64,000 nucleotides of DNA from Opitutaceae bacterium (GTDB lineage: Bacteria; Verrucomicrobiota; Verrucomicrobiia; Opitutales; Opitutaceae). Position numbers and translations under genes: made by a program. Positions 33,911-44,714 of this stretch are shown here, one piece after another. The stretch is taken from contig CANJNJ010000001.1 in the NCBI GenBank assembly GCA_947474995.1, positions 16,914-80,913 on the forward strand, read 5' to 3'. The notes under the pieces are model-generated. The model searched no databases. It was not told the DNA's origin and worked only from the letters and a program-made list of their open reading frames with translations. Each line of letters opens with the position of its first letter. Position 1 is the stretch's first letter.

Positions 33911-36904
33911 TCACGCCCCGTGGCAGTTCTTGAATTTCTTGCCGCTGCCGCAGGGACACGGCTCGTTGCGGCCGACCTTCGGCGTCTCGCGGCGAATCGT
34001 GATCTTGGGCAACTGGATTTCCTCCGGCACCGCCTGGGCCGAAGCGTCGCCATTCGGAGCGGCGGCGGCCGGGGCGGCGGCGGGTGTGGCCGGGGCATCG
34101 GTCGGCCCGACGGCGTGCGCGGTCCGACTGAGGAGCGCGAGCATGTTCTCGAAAGTCTCGAGGTTCGAGGCGCTGCGGAACAGGCCCGTGCAGATCTGCA
34201 GCCGCACGTTGTTCATCAGCTCCTCAAAATATTTGTACGCCTCGCCCTTGTACTCGACCAGGGGATCCTTCTGGCCGTAGCTGCGCAAGCCGATGCTCCG
34301 GCGAAGATCTTCCATCTCGGTCAGATGCTCCTGCCAGTGGTGGTCGATCGCATTGATGACGACATAGCGCTCGAGCGAGCCCAGGGCCTCGGGAATCTCG
34401 ACCGATTCCTTGACGGCGTACGCCTTCTTGATCCGCTCAAGCACCAGGTCGGCGAGCACCTTGGGATCGTCGCCTTGGAATTCGTCGACCCGGACGCTGA
34501 TGGGGAAATGAGCGTTGAGCCAGCCCACCAGGCTCTCGATCGCGGTCGCCGTGGCGCCGCCCTTGCCGCCGAAACCGGCGACCTCGAGCCGCAGTTGCAG
34601 CTCCTCTTCGATTTGCTCGAAGATGATATCCTTCGGGCGCTCGGCGTGAATCGCCCCGTTGCGGATACCGTAGATGACTTCGCGCTGCTGGTTGAGGACG
34701 TCGTCGTACTGCAGGAGGCGCTTGCGGATGGAATAATTCTGCTGCTCGACCTTCTTCTGCGCGCTCTCGATTGAGCGGTTGAGCAAGGGATGTTCGAGCT
34801 CCTCCCCTTCCTGCATCGAGCCCTCCATCAGGCGCGAGGCGAGATTGCCCTGGAGGAAAAGTCGCATGAGGTCGTCCTCGAGCGACAGGAAAAATTTTGT
34901 CAGACCCGGGTCACCTTGACGCGAACAACGGCCGCGCAACTGGCGGTCGATGCGGCGGGACTCGTGGCGCTCGGTGCCAATGACGAACAGGCCCCCGATC
35001 TCACGCACGCCTTCGCCCAGCTTAATGTCCGTGCCGCGGCCCGCCATGTTGGTGGCGATCGTCACGCCGCCCCGCTGGCCGGCGCGCGCCACGATTTCGG
35101 ATTCCTGCTGGTGGAACTTGGCGTTGAGCACGGTGTGAATCACCCCCGTGCGTTTGAGCATCCGCGAAAGGACCTCGGATGATTCGACGCTCACGGTGCC
35201 CACGAGCACGGGCTGGCCGCGTTTGTTGGCCTCCTCGATCTGCTTCACCACCGCGACGAATTTGTCACGGCGCGTCTTGAAAATGGTGTCGTTGCGATCG
35301 ACCCGGATGCAGGGCTTGTTGGTCGGAATGACCTGCACCGCCAGCCGGTAGATGTCATTGAACTCCGTCGCCTCGGTTTCCGCGGTGCCCGTCATGCCCG
35401 CGAGCTTCTCGTACATGCGGAAGTAATTCTGAATCGTGATCGTCGCGTAGGTCCGCGTCTCCCGCTCGATGCTGACGTTTTCCTTCGCCTCCACCGCCTG
35501 GTGCAGGCCGTCGGACCAGCGGCGGCCCGGCATTACGCGACCGGTGTTTTCGTCCACAATCATGACTTTGCCGTCGGGCGTGACGACATATTCGACGTCC
35601 CGTTCGTAAAGTGAGTAGGCGCGCAGCAACTGCGAAATCGCGTGAATTTCCTCGGAGATGTCCCCGTAGCGTGATTGCGCCGCCAGCTTGCGCTCCTCGC
35701 GCTGCTCGGGCGTCAAGGTCGTCTCTTTCTCGAGGTCGCTGAACTCGGTCGCGAGATCGGGAAGCACGAACGCATCGGGATTGTCGGGCCGCAGCTTGGT
35801 TCGGCCGATTTCCGTGAGGTCGGCCTGATGCTGGCGCTCGTCGATCACGTAGAGAAGCTGTTCCTTCAGCTTGTAGACCTCGTCCTTGTTCAGGTCCGAA
35901 TTGAGCTCGGTCTCGGTCTTGTCGAGCAGCTTGCGCCAGTCGCCCGTTTCCATGAGCCGCAGCAGTTGTTTGTTCTTCGGATTGCCCATCTTGACCTGCA
36001 GCATCTTGCGGGCGGCCTCAAGGCGATCGTCCGGCGTGGCCGCCGGCTTCTCGAGCAGTTCCTTCGCCTCGGAAATGATGCGGTTGCACAGGCGGGCCTG
36101 ATCATTGACGAGCTGATCAACGGGCGGCTTCAGCTTGGTAAACGGTTGTTCGCGCTCGATCGGGGCGGGCCCCGAGATGATCAAAGGCGTCCGCGCCTCG
36201 TCGACGAGGATGGAGTCGATTTCGTCGACGATGCAGTACCAGTAATCCCGCTGCACCTGATCCTCCTTGCGCGTGGCCATGCCGTTGTCGCGCAGGTAAT
36301 CGAAGCCGAACTCGCTCGCGGTGCCGTAGGTGATGTCGCGGCCGTACATCTCGCGCCGGATATCCGGCGACATCTGCTGCTGAATGCACCCGACCGAGAC
36401 GCCGAGAAAATTGTAAAGGTGCCCCATCCACTCCGAGTCGCGCCGGGCGAGGTAGTCGTTGACGGTGACGAGCTGGGTGTTCCGGCCCGTGAGGGAATTG
36501 AGGTAAAGTGGGAGGGTCGAAACGAGGGTCTTGCCCTCGCCCGTCGCCATTTCGGCAATTTTGCCCGAATGAATCGCCATCCCGCCAATGAGCTGGACGT
36601 CAAAGTGAATCATGTCCCACGTCAGTTCGTGGTCGCACACGAGAATCTTGCGGCTCACGAGCCGGCGGGCGGCGTTCTTTACGGTCGCAAAGGCCTCGGG
36701 CAGGATTTCCTCCAACGCGGCGCGTTTGTCCTCGGCCGCCGCGATCCGGGCGCGAAACTCGGCCGTCTTGGCACGCAGCTGCTCATCGGTCAGGGCCTGG
36801 TAGTGCACCTCAAGTTCATTGATGCGCGCCACCGTGGGCCGCGCCTTCTCGAGAAATTTCTTATAGTGCCGACCGGAAAAGCGTTTGAGAAGCCACGAGA
36901 GCAT
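33911..36904 (-). CDS. secA: Preprotein translocase ATPase SecA
   Basis: 997 residues from the ATG at 36904 ([20 protein letters not shown]); an upstream in-frame ATG at 36943 gives a non-family extension. SecA drives protein export through SecYEG. Walker A is in [10 protein letters not shown], the DEAD-like Walker B in [20 protein letters not shown], then [15 protein letters not shown], the [15 protein letters not shown] motif and [14 protein letters not shown]. The C-terminus carries the zinc-binding SEC-C motif ([17 protein letters not shown]). An insertion of about 110 residues between residues 270 and 400 ([20 protein letters not shown]) is longer than in E. coli SecA. Confidence 0.98.
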   Translation of the reverse strand: MLSWLLKRFSGRHYKKFLEKARPTVARINELEVHYQALTDEQLRAKTAEFRARIAAAEDKRAALEEILPEAFATVKNAARRLVSRKILVCDHELTWDMIHFDVQLIGGMAIHSGKIAEMATGEGKTLVSTLPLYLNSLTGRNTQLVTVNDYLARRDSEWMGHLYNFLGVSVGCIQQQMSPDIRREMYGRDITYGTASEFGFDYLRDNGMATRKEDQVQRDYWYCIVDEIDSILVDEARTPLIISGPAPIEREQPFTKLKPPVDQLVNDQARLCNRIISEAKELLEKPAATPDDRLEAARKMLQVKMGNPKNKQLLRLMETGDWRKLLDKTETELNSDLNKDEVYKLKEQLLYVIDERQHQADLTEIGRTKLRPDNPDAFVLPDLATEFSDLEKETTLTPEQREERKLAAQSRYGDISEEIHAISQLLRAYSLYERDVEYVVTPDGKVMIVDENTGRVMPGRRWSDGLHQAVEAKENVSIERETRTYATITIQNYFRMYEKLAGMTGTAETEATEFNDIYRLAVQVIPTNKPCIRVDRNDTIFKTRRDKFVAVVKQIEEANKRGQPVLVGTVSVESSEVLSRMLKRTGVIHTVLNAKFHQQESEIVARAGQRGGVTIATNMAGRGTDIKLGEGVREIGGLFVIGTERHESRRIDRQLRGRCSRQGDPGLTKFFLSLEDDLMRLFLQGNLASRLMEGSMQEGEELEHPLLNRSIESAQKKVEQQNYSIRKRLLQYDDVLNQQREVIYGIRNGAIHAERPKDIIFEQIEEELQLRLEVAGFGGKGGATATAIESLVGWLNAHFPISVRVDEFQGDDPKVLADLVLERIKKAYAVKESVEIPEALGSLERYVVINAIDHHWQEHLTEMEDLRRSIGLRSYGQKDPLVEYKGEAYKYFEELMNNVRLQICTGLFRSASNLETFENMLALLSRTAHAVGPTDAPATPAAAPAAAAPNGDASAQAVPEEIQLPKITIRRETPKVGRNEPCPCGSGKKFKNCHGA

Positions 36905-37018
36905 GAAGGGGCGAGACCATAGCCCCGAAGAAGAGCTTGGCAAATGGCAAATGGGGGGCCGGCGCTACGCGCCAACCTGGTGGGGAAAGCGGCGCCCCGG
37001 TGCCGGCCAGCATTCGAC

Positions 37019-37945
<927 letters not shown>

Positions 37946-38330
37946 ACGTCGCGGAACCGTGGGCGAGCGGGAAATATTTTTCGAGCAAATCCGCATCGGG
38001 CAGGCGGGCGGAAATCCCCGGCCCATCGCGGTCAGGTTCGCCCACGAGAAACCTGCGGCGACCTCCGGGAGGCGCGTTCGAGGTGCGAAAGGTGGAGGAT
38101 TAATACGCCATAAACGAACCGCTTCTCTCGCGCCTAAACCAGCAGGCCGGACTTGCCCGGTTTTCACTGGCGCCGATATCATCCGAGCATGAGCACGCCG
38201 GATTTGTTCGTCGCCGAACGAAATATCCCGCGGCCGCGGCAGTCGGGCAGGGTCCCAGTTCTCCGCCAAGTCTTCCCGTTGAAATCGGGTTTTCGATCAG
38301 CATAGGTCGGTCCTCCCAGCACGCCACCCC
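37946..38330. other. Intergenic stretch between divergent uxs and gltD-like genes
   Basis: About 385 bases presumably holding two divergent promoters. I looked for an SRP RNA because GGTCAGGTTCG occurs at 38029-38039, but the rest of the conserved loop is absent. No gene supported. Confidence 0.4.
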
Positions 38331-39806
38331 ATGAGCCTCACCACGACCACCCCGCTCCCCCCTCCCGCCAACGCCAAGTACGCCTGGCGCACCATCGCCC
38401 GCACCGCGCCGCCGAAACGCAGCGCCGAGGAACGCGTCTGCGACTTTCGCGAAATCTACGACAACTTCGACGAGGCCACCGTGCGCGCCCAGGCGAGTCG
38501 GTGCATCCAATGCCCCAATCCGCTTTGCATGGAGGGCTGCCCCCTCTCGAACCGCATCCCCGAATGGATCGCGCTCGCCGCGCAGGGCCAGTTCCTCGAG
38601 GCGGCCGCCATTTCGCGCACGACGAGCAACATGCCGGAAATTTGCTCGCGCGTCTGCCCCCAGGAGCGGCTCTGCGAGGGCGCGTGCATCCTCAACTGCC
38701 GCACGGAACCCGTCGCCATCGGCGCGATCGAGCGCTTCATCAATGAATATGCGTTCCGCCAGAACGCGGTGACCCTCGAACGCGCACCCGCCAACGACCG
38801 CCGCGTCGCGGTCGTCGGTTCCGGTCCCGGCGGTCTCGCCTGCGCCGACGAGCTCGCCCAGCTCGGCTACGGGGTGACGATCTTCGAATCCCTGTTCCTC
38901 CCGGGCGGCCTGCTCGTCAATGGCATCCCGGCTTTCAAACTGGAGAAGTCCATTGTCCAGCGTCGCGTCGATTTGCTCGCCAAGAACGGCGTCGAGTTCC
39001 GGCTCGGCGTGCACGTGGGTCGCGACCTCGGCTTCGAGGCCCTCCGCCCCGACTATGACGCGGTGTTTCTCGCGGTCGGCGCGCAACAGGCCAAGCCGCT
39101 CGACGTGCCCGGCGCCAACCTCGAGGGCGTTTTGCCGTCACTGCCGTTTCTCATTCAGAAGAATGTGGCCTCCGCCCTGACGGACATTCCGGACATCGAT
39201 GTCGCGGGCCGGCGTGTGGTCGTGCTCGGCGGCGGAGACACGGCGATGGATTGCCTCCGCACCGCGTTGCGCGGCGGAGCGAAGTCGGCGGTCTGCCTGT
39301 ATCGCCGTGACCTCGCGAACATGCCCGGCAGCCGCAAGGAATACTACAATGCCATCGAAGAGGGTGCGGCCTTCGAGTTCCTGACCAATCCGCTCGAGCT
39401 GGTGAGCGATGGTCAGGGCAGCGTCGCCGCCGTGAAATGCGTGCGGATGGCGCTCGGCGAACCCGACGCCTCCGGCCGCCGCAAACCGCGCCCCGTGGCC
39501 GGCTCGGACTACACCGTACCAGCCGACTTGATTCTCGTGGCGTACGGTTTCGATCCCGTGCCGTTCCCGGCCACCAGTGAATTCGCGCAGATCGCGACGA
39601 CCGACTGGGGCAGCCTCGTGGTCGACCGCAATCAAATGACGAGCAAACCGGGCGTATTCGCCGGCGGTGACGCCGTGCGCGGCCCGAGCCTCGTCGTGCA
39701 CGCCATCCGTGATGCGCGCAAGGCCGCGGCTGGGATTCATCACTATCTGGACGCGAAGGCCGCCGACCCGATTGCTAAAATCAGCGCAACAGTGGGCAAG
39801 AACTGA
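38331..39806 (+). CDS. gltD: NAD(P)-dependent FAD/FeS oxidoreductase, glutamate synthase small subunit (GltD) family
   Basis: 491 residues. N-terminal two-cluster ferredoxin-like domain with cysteines in CIQCPNPLCMEGCPLSNRIP and CSRVCPQERLCEGACIL. FAD-binding VVGSGPGGLACADELAQLGY followed by FESLFLPGGLLVNGIPAFKL, NADPH-binding VVLGGGDTAMDCLRTALRGG, and a C-terminal FAGGDAVRGPSLVVHAIRDA. This fits GltD, which passes electrons from NADPH to GltB, and also NfnB-type transhydrogenase subunits. GltB is not in the window, so the partner is open. Confidence 0.9.
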   Translation: MSLTTTTPLPPPANAKYAWRTIARTAPPKRSAEERVCDFREIYDNFDEATVRAQASRCIQCPNPLCMEGCPLSNRIPEWIALAAQGQFLEAAAISRTTSNMPEICSRVCPQERLCEGACILNCRTEPVAIGAIERFINEYAFRQNAVTLERAPANDRRVAVVGSGPGGLACADELAQLGYGVTIFESLFLPGGLLVNGIPAFKLEKSIVQRRVDLLAKNGVEFRLGVHVGRDLGFEALRPDYDAVFLAVGAQQAKPLDVPGANLEGVLPSLPFLIQKNVASALTDIPDIDVAGRRVVVLGGGDTAMDCLRTALRGGAKSAVCLYRRDLANMPGSRKEYYNAIEEGAAFEFLTNPLELVSDGQGSVAAVKCVRMALGEPDASGRRKPRPVAGSDYTVPADLILVAYGFDPVPFPATSEFAQIATTDWGSLVVDRNQMTSKPGVFAGGDAVRGPSLVVHAIRDARKAAAGIHHYLDAKAADPIAKISATVGKN

Positions 39807-39841
39807 GCAGGCACGGGCGCAGCATCCTACTATAGTGTGGG

Positions 39842-41515
39842 ATGAATTCGCGACCCGACTCCAACGGCCTGTCCGCCTGGGGTGACACTCCCCGTCCGCG
39901 GGGCGCGGCGGTTCTGGCTGATCCCCTGCTCAACAAGGGCACCGCGTTTACCGAGCGTGAGCGCGACCTGCTTGGCCTGCGCGGGTTGCTGCCGCCACGC
40001 GTCTTCACGCTGGAAGAGCAGCTCCATCGGTCGCTGATCGCCGTCCGCGGGAAGGCGACCTCCATCGAGAAATATATCTACCTCACGAATCTCCAGAACC
40101 GGAATGAAATTCTTTTCTACCGGCTGGTCATGGAGAACATCGAGGAGATGGTACCGTTGATCTATACGCCGACGGTCGGCGAAGCCTGCCTCCAATATGG
40201 ATCCATCTATCGCCGGCCGCGCGGCATGTTTCTCAGTCTGCGCGACCGTGGCCACATCGCCGAAGCGTTCCGCCACTGGGCGCAGCCGGGCGTGCGGCTC
40301 ATCGTCGTCACCGACGGCGAACGCATTCTCGGGCTGGGCGATCTGGGCGCGCTCGGCATGGGTATCCCCGTCGGCAAACTTGCCCTCTATACGGCCTGCG
40401 CCGGGGTGCATCCCGGCTACACGCTGCCGATCACCCTCGATGTCGGCACCGACAATGTCGAACTCCAGGCCGGGCCCGCCTACATCGGCTTGAAAGACAA
40501 ACGCGCCCGCGGCGCCGTCTACGACGAGTTCATCGCGGAGTTCGTCGCCGCGGTGCAGGACGTTTTTCCGAAGGCCCTTCTCCAATGGGAGGATTTCGGC
40601 AACACAAACGCGTTCCGTCTGCTCAACCAATACCGCCAGCAGCTTCCCAGCTTTAATGACGACATCCAAGGCACGGCCGCGGTCGCGCTCGCGGGCGTGA
40701 TCGGAGCGCTGCGGCTCACGAAATCCACTCTCGCCCGGCAGAAAATCCTCTTTCTCGGTGCCGGCGAAGCGGGCACGGGCATCGCTGATCTCTATGTCGC
40801 GGCGGCGCAGGCCGAGGGTCTGACCGAACCGGAGGCCCGGGCGCGCTGCTGGTTCGTCGACTCCAAGGGCCTCGTCGTCAAGCACCGCGGCGATAAGCTC
40901 GCGGTGCACAAGCTGCCCTATGCCCACGACCACGCGCCCATCACCTCGCTCGCCGAGGCCGTGCGGGTGCTCAAGCCGACCGCGCTCATCGGCGTCTCCG
41001 GGATGCCGGCGACCTTTACCCAAGAGGTGGTCGAGACCATGGCCCAGCTCAATGCCCGGCCGATCATCTTCGCCCTGTCGAATCCCACCTCGAAAGCCGA
41101 ATGCACCGCCGCGCAGGTTTACCCCTGGTCCGGCGGCCGCGCGATTTTCGCGAGCGGCAGTCCGTTCGCCCCGGTCGAATTCAACGGCCAATCGCACGTG
41201 CCCGGCCAGGGGAATAACATCTACATCTTCCCCGGCGTGGGGTTGGGGGTGCTGGTCAGTGAAGCACGGGAAGTCACCGATGAGATGTTCCTCGTGACGG
41301 CGCGGACCCTGGCCCAGCTCGTGCAACCGGAGGATCTCGCCGTCGGACGCGTCTATCCTCCCCTGACGAAAGTCCGCGAGGTCTCGCTCAAAATCGCCGT
41401 GGCCGTCGCGGCCGCCGCCTTTGACGCCGGCCTCGCCGCCGTGCCGCGCCCTACCGATCTCGCCGCCGATATCAGTGCGCGAATGTTCCAGCCCGTATAT
41501 CGCAACTACGCGTAG
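39842..41515 (+). CDS. maeA: NAD(P)-dependent malic enzyme
   Basis: 557 residues, the large malic enzyme type. Oxidative decarboxylation of malate to pyruvate. Landmarks: LLPPRVFTLEEQLHRS, NRNEILFYRLVMENIEEMVP, the YTPTVGEACLQYG loop with catalytic Tyr, ILGLGDLGALGMGIPVGKLA, DIQGTAAVALAGVIGALRLT, cofactor motif FLGAGEAGTGIADLYVAAAQ and FALSNPTSKAECTAAQVYPW. Metal ligands sit in LQWEDFGNTNAF. NAD versus NADP preference cannot be read safely. Feeds pyruvate for the same pool as pyruvate kinase at 52240. Confidence 0.96.
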   Translation: MNSRPDSNGLSAWGDTPRPRGAAVLADPLLNKGTAFTERERDLLGLRGLLPPRVFTLEEQLHRSLIAVRGKATSIEKYIYLTNLQNRNEILFYRLVMENIEEMVPLIYTPTVGEACLQYGSIYRRPRGMFLSLRDRGHIAEAFRHWAQPGVRLIVVTDGERILGLGDLGALGMGIPVGKLALYTACAGVHPGYTLPITLDVGTDNVELQAGPAYIGLKDKRARGAVYDEFIAEFVAAVQDVFPKALLQWEDFGNTNAFRLLNQYRQQLPSFNDDIQGTAAVALAGVIGALRLTKSTLARQKILFLGAGEAGTGIADLYVAAAQAEGLTEPEARARCWFVDSKGLVVKHRGDKLAVHKLPYAHDHAPITSLAEAVRVLKPTALIGVSGMPATFTQEVVETMAQLNARPIIFALSNPTSKAECTAAQVYPWSGGRAIFASGSPFAPVEFNGQSHVPGQGNNIYIFPGVGLGVLVSEAREVTDEMFLVTARTLAQLVQPEDLAVGRVYPPLTKVREVSLKIAVAVAAAAFDAGLAAVPRPTDLAADISARMFQPVYRNYA

Positions 41516-41520
41516 CATCA

Positions 41521-41589
41521 GTTTGTAGTTCCGCCTTTAGGCGGAATCCGGGTAGCTCAATCCTTCCGCCTAAAGGCGGAACTACAAAC
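41521..41589. repeat. Perfect inverted repeat family B between convergent genes
   Basis: Two 24-base arms (41521-41544 and 41566-41589) are exact reverse complements with a 21-base loop; the left arm starts GTTTGTAGTTCCGCC and holds its own small palindrome CCGCCTTTAGGCGG. It starts six bases after the malic enzyme stop and ends shortly before the end of the convergent tgt gene, so it may act as a bidirectional terminator. Confidence 0.8.
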
Positions 41590-41604
41590 ACACGCCGGCA
41601 CCGT

Positions 41605-42750
41605 TCACGCTCGTCGCGCGGCGGCCCCCGCCTCGTAGCGTTGCACCCAGGCGAGGTGCCACGCACCATAGTCACCTGACTCGATGTGGGCGCGTGCCTG
41701 GGCCATGAGATCGAGGAAGAAGTGCAGATTGTGGATCGTGAGCAGCGTGCCGCTCAGCATCTCGCCGGCGACGGTGAGATGGCGCAGGTAGGCGCGGGAA
41801 AAATTCCGGCAGGTGTAGTTGTCGAGTCCCTCGACGATCGGTCGCGGATCCGCGCGAAACTGTTCGTTGCGCAGGTTGATCGGCCCGTCCGGGGTAAAGA
41901 CGAGTCCGTTGCGCGCCACGCGGGTCGGCAGCACGCAGTCGAACATATCCACGCCCAGAGCGACCATCTTGAGTAACTGTGGCGGCGTCCCAAGGCCCAT
42001 CGCGTAGCGCGGCTTGTTCGCTGGCATATGGGGCGTCGTGGCCGCCACCTGCTTCAGCATTTCCGGTTCGGGTTCGCCCACGCTCACCCCACCCACGGCG
42101 TAGCCGGGAAAGTCCAGCGCCGCCAGCGACTCCGCCGCTTCGCGCCGCAGATCATCGAACGTCGAGCCCTGCACGATCGCGAAGACATGGTGCCCCGCTC
42201 CGAGGAACCCGCTGTCCGTGGCGATCTGCCGGCACTGCTGCGCCCATTTGTAACTACGCGCGACCGCCGTCGCACAGGCGTCGCGTTCACAGGGCCACGG
42301 CGGACATTCGTCGAGGACCATGGCGATGTCGCTGCCGAGATTCTGCTGAATCCCCATGACCTCGCGCGGACCGAGAAAAAGTTTGGCGCCGTCCAGATGC
42401 GACGCAAACGCGACCCCGTCCTCCCGGATGTCGCGCAACTTCGCCAGCGAGAAAACCTGGAATCCGCCGCTGTCGGTCAGGATGGGGCCGTCCCACCCCA
42501 TGAATTTGTGCAAACCACCGAGTTCCCGCACCAATTCGCTCCCAGGCCGGAGATTGAGGTGGTAGGTGTTGCCTAGGATGATCTGCGCCCCGAGTTCACG
42601 CAAATGCTGCGGCGTCAGTGATTTCACGGTGCCCTGCGTGCCCACCGGCATGAAGATGGGCGTCTCGATCACCCCGTGCAGGGTCGTCAGCCGCCCGCGC
42701 CGGGCAGAGGTCACGGAATCGGTCTGGAGAAGCTCGAAAGGTGTGCCCAT
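41605..42750 (-). CDS. tgt: tRNA-guanine transglycosylase with incomplete zinc site
   Basis: 381 residues. Tgt swaps guanine-34 for preQ1 in queuosine tRNAs. Motifs: MPVGTQGTVKSLTP, ILGNTYHLNLRPG, DGPILTDSGGFQVFSLAKLR, YAVGGVSVGEP, and the nucleophile Asp in FDCVLPTRVARNGLVFT. The usual zinc site C-x-C-x2-C...H is reduced: positions 309 and 311 are Leu and Asn (EGLDNYTC), leaving only Cys314 and His340 (TIHNLHF), with the normal 26-residue distance between them. Otherwise full length and intact. Confidence 0.95.
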   Translation of the reverse strand: MGTPFELLQTDSVTSARRGRLTTLHGVIETPIFMPVGTQGTVKSLTPQHLRELGAQIILGNTYHLNLRPGSELVRELGGLHKFMGWDGPILTDSGGFQVFSLAKLRDIREDGVAFASHLDGAKLFLGPREVMGIQQNLGSDIAMVLDECPPWPCERDACATAVARSYKWAQQCRQIATDSGFLGAGHHVFAIVQGSTFDDLRREAAESLAALDFPGYAVGGVSVGEPEPEMLKQVAATTPHMPANKPRYAMGLGTPPQLLKMVALGVDMFDCVLPTRVARNGLVFTPDGPINLRNEQFRADPRPIVEGLDNYTCRNFSRAYLRHLTVAGEMLSGTLLTIHNLHFFLDLMAQARAHIESGDYGAWHLAWVQRYEAGAAARRA

Positions 42751-42758
42751 CGTCGTGT

Positions 42759-42861
42759 TGTGTGTAAGGTTTATGGTATAAAGTGTAAGGTGATAACCGC
42801 TCGGCGACTGGAATTCGTCTTGGACATAAGCCTCACACCTTCACACTTTACACCCTAAAAC
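42759..42861. repeat. Word-type inverted repeat (GTGTAAGG family)
   Basis: The left half contains TGTGTAAGG and AGTGTAAGGTG; the right half has the complements CTCACACCTTCACACTTTAC and ACCCTAAAAC. Imperfect inverted repeat built from one short repeated word. It fills most of the gap between the divergent tgt and trpG/pabA genes, where promoters would be expected. Confidence 0.55.
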
Positions 42862-42877
42862 TTCGCCGCGAACCCCC

Positions 42878-43444
42878 ATGCTGCTCGTCATCGACAACTA
42901 CGACTCCTTTACCTTCAACCTCGTCCAATACTTTGGGCAGTTGGGGGTGACGCAGCGCGTGTTTCGCAACAACGAGATCACGCCGACCGAGGCCCTCGCG
43001 CTCAATCCCGAGCGCGTCCTGCTTTCGCCCGGGCCGTGTTCGCCCCGCGAGGCGGGTGTCACGCTGGACATGATCAAGGCCTTCGCCGGGCGGAAACCCA
43101 TCTTCGGCGTGTGCCTTGGCCATCAATCCATCGGCCACTACTTTGGCGGCGACGTGGTGCGCGCCGGCCGGCTGATGCACGGCAAGACTTCCCCCATCCG
43201 GCATCACGATACCGACGTTTTTCGCGGGATGCCGCAGAACTTTGCGGCCACCCGTTACCATTCCCTGCTCGTCGACCGCGCCACCCTTCCCGCCGAACTC
43301 GAAATCACCGCCGATACCGCCGAGGGTGAAATCATGGGCCTTCGCCACCGCACTCTGCCTATCTGGGGCGTCCAGTTTCATCCCGAGTCGATCGCGACCG
43401 AGGGCGGGATGAAAATCCTCGAGAACTTTCTTAGCCTTAACTGA
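42878..43444 (+). CDS. trpG: Anthranilate/aminodeoxychorismate synthase component II (glutamine amidotransferase)
   Basis: 188 residues, one class I glutamine amidotransferase domain. Supplies ammonia to the chorismate-using partner TrpE or Pab[20 protein letters not shown] at the start, [12 protein letters not shown], nucleophile Cys in [15 protein letters not shown], catalytic His and Glu in [14 protein letters not shown]. TrpG and PabA cannot be told apart by sequence, and one protein often serves both paths. Because folate and pterin genes are frequent in the window, a PabA role is as likely as tryptophan synthesis. Confidence 0.95.
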   Translation: MLLVIDNYDSFTFNLVQYFGQLGVTQRVFRNNEITPTEALALNPERVLLSPGPCSPREAGVTLDMIKAFAGRKPIFGVCLGHQSIGHYFGGDVVRAGRLMHGKTSPIRHHDTDVFRGMPQNFAATRYHSLLVDRATLPAELEITADTAEGEIMGLRHRTLPIWGVQFHPESIATEGGMKILENFLSLN

Positions 43445-43504
43445 AACCTTGGTGAACCAGCCCATGTCCAAGGGTGAGTGACCATGAAACATCGCTGACC
43501 TAGC

Positions 43505-43540
43505 CCGATTGGTCATTGAACATTAGTCATTGGTCATTGT
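43505..43540. repeat. Word-type repeat (TTGGTCATT family)
   Basis: GATTGGTCATTGAACATTAG followed by TCATTGGTCATTG: the word TGGTCATT occurs twice with degenerate copies between. Lies just before nrdR. A related copy is at 46321-46351. Confidence 0.5.
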
Positions 43541-43552
43541 CTCCTATTCCCT

Positions 43553-44026
43553 ATGCGCTGCCCGAAATGCACCTCGATTGAGGACAAGGTCATCGACTCC
43601 CGGATCAGCAAGGAGGGGTCGACGATTCGACGTCGGCGCGAATGCCTCGAATGCGGCCATCGCTACAGCACGACCGAGACCCTCGTGCGCGACGGGGTCG
43701 TGGTCATCAAGCGCGACGGCCGCCGGGAGGATTTCGATCGCGACAAGCTCGTCCGGGCCGTGCGTGCCGCCTGCCACAAGCGCCCGGTCGATGCCGAACA
43801 GGTCGCGATGCTGGTCGAAGACGTCATGGACGCGCTCGAGGCCCAGTTCGAAAAGGAGATTCCCACCCGGGCCATCGGCGAAGGCGTGATGCAACGACTC
43901 CGCGGCGTGGATCAAGTGGCCTACGTCCGGTACGCCAGTGTCTACAAGGAATTCCAGGATGTGACCAATTTCGTCGACGAGATCAGCGCCCTCGGAAAAA
44001 CGAAAAAAGACAGCCCCCTGATTTGA
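43553..44026 (+). CDS. nrdR: Transcriptional repressor NrdR
   Basis: 157 residues. NrdR represses ribonucleotide reductase genes in response to ATP/dATP. Zinc finger: Cys3 and Cys6 (MRCPKC) with Cys31 and Cys34 (ECLECGHR), followed by RRRRECLECGHRYSTTE. ATP-cone domain about residues 49-139 (VVIKRDGRREDFDRDKLVRA, VEDVMDALEAQFEKEIPTRA, VAYVRYASVYKEFQDVTNF). Length is normal. No nrd gene is present in the window, so its targets lie elsewhere. Confidence 0.97.
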   Translation: MRCPKCTSIEDKVIDSRISKEGSTIRRRRECLECGHRYSTTETLVRDGVVVIKRDGRREDFDRDKLVRAVRAACHKRPVDAEQVAMLVEDVMDALEAQFEKEIPTRAIGEGVMQRLRGVDQVAYVRYASVYKEFQDVTNFVDEISALGKTKKDSPLI

Positions 44027-44030
44027 AACC

Positions 44031-44100
44031 ACTGATGCGCACGGATGAGACCCTCATTGCCGCGGGTATTAGTGATCAGGCCGTGAGGATTAGGGGTTAA
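44031..44100. repeat. Word-type repeat (GATGCGCACGGATGAG family)
   Basis: ACTGATGCGCACGGATGAGA at the left and ATTAGTGATCAGG at the right have related CACTGAT/ATTAGTG words in opposite orientation. Fills the gap between nrdR and the next gene. Confidence 0.4.
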
Positions 44101-44102
44101 AA

Positions 44103-44609
44103 ATGCCCCACCGCTCGAACGACGATCTGCGGCGACTGCATTTCATCAACGCACTTTTCGCCCACGCCACGGGCCACGATCTCTACCTGGCGGATCAGAT
44201 CAAGGCGGCCATTGCGTTCAGCCTGGCCGAGCTCGAGGCCAACACGGCCGCGCACCCGGAACTCGCCCGGACCTACGACACGGCCTTTAATGCCGCCGCC
44301 GCCGACCTGCTCGCGAAATTTTTTTCGCATCTGCCCAAGCGCGGATTCTTTCACTGGGACGCCTCGCTTTCCCTCGCGTCCGCCACGCCGCTTTTCACCC
44401 GCGCGGAAATCATGGCGGGACTTCGTTCGCTCGCGCCCTTTCGCGATTCAACCCTGCTCGTAACGAACCTGCGGCCCGCGCTGCTGCCCGCCTCCCACCG
44501 CGCCACGCCCCGCCGCCAGCGGGACTACGAAGAAGCTCTCGCCTTCATCCGCGACCTCACGGCGGCCCGCACGGTGCGCAGCGCGAACCTGCAATTGTTG
44601 TTCTTGTAG
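44103..44609 (+). CDS. Conserved-looking hypothetical protein
   Basis: 168 residues, no family recognised. The first 80 residues are predicted helical and charged (DDLRRLHFINALFAHATGHD, LADQIKAAIAFSLAELEANT), followed by KRGFFHWDASLSLASATPLF. No signal peptide or membrane helix. GC-rich codon use and the good position between nrdR and HIT on the same strand support a real gene. Function unknown. Confidence 0.65.
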   Translation: MPHRSNDDLRRLHFINALFAHATGHDLYLADQIKAAIAFSLAELEANTAAHPELARTYDTAFNAAAADLLAKFFSHLPKRGFFHWDASLSLASATPLFTRAEIMAGLRSLAPFRDSTLLVTNLRPALLPASHRATPRRQRDYEEALAFIRDLTAARTVRSANLQLLFL

Positions 44610-44712
44610 TAGCGAGTAGCGGGTCGTGAGTCGCGGGCATGCCATCAACCAAGGAGTTCCTGCTCGTCGTCCTTTCCCCTACTCGTTACCCGCTACTCAC
44701 CCCTCGCTGCTG
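44606..44712. repeat. Word-type inverted repeat (GAGTAGCGGG family)
   Basis: Left part GTAGTAGCGAGTAGCGGGTC and right part CCTACTCGTTACCCGCTACT with CACCCCTCGCTGC. The arms are imperfect reverse complements and each is made of a repeated ten-base word. It overlaps the stop of the hypothetical gene and ends just before the HIT gene. Confidence 0.55.
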
Positions 44713-44714
44713 TC

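Noticed and set aside
38029..38100. Possible SRP RNA (GGTCAGGTTCG)
   Set aside because: The rest of the conserved SRP loop is absent, and the match is short.
39830..41518. 562-codon minus-strand frame
   Set aside because: Lies exactly antisense to the malic enzyme gene, which has all family motifs.
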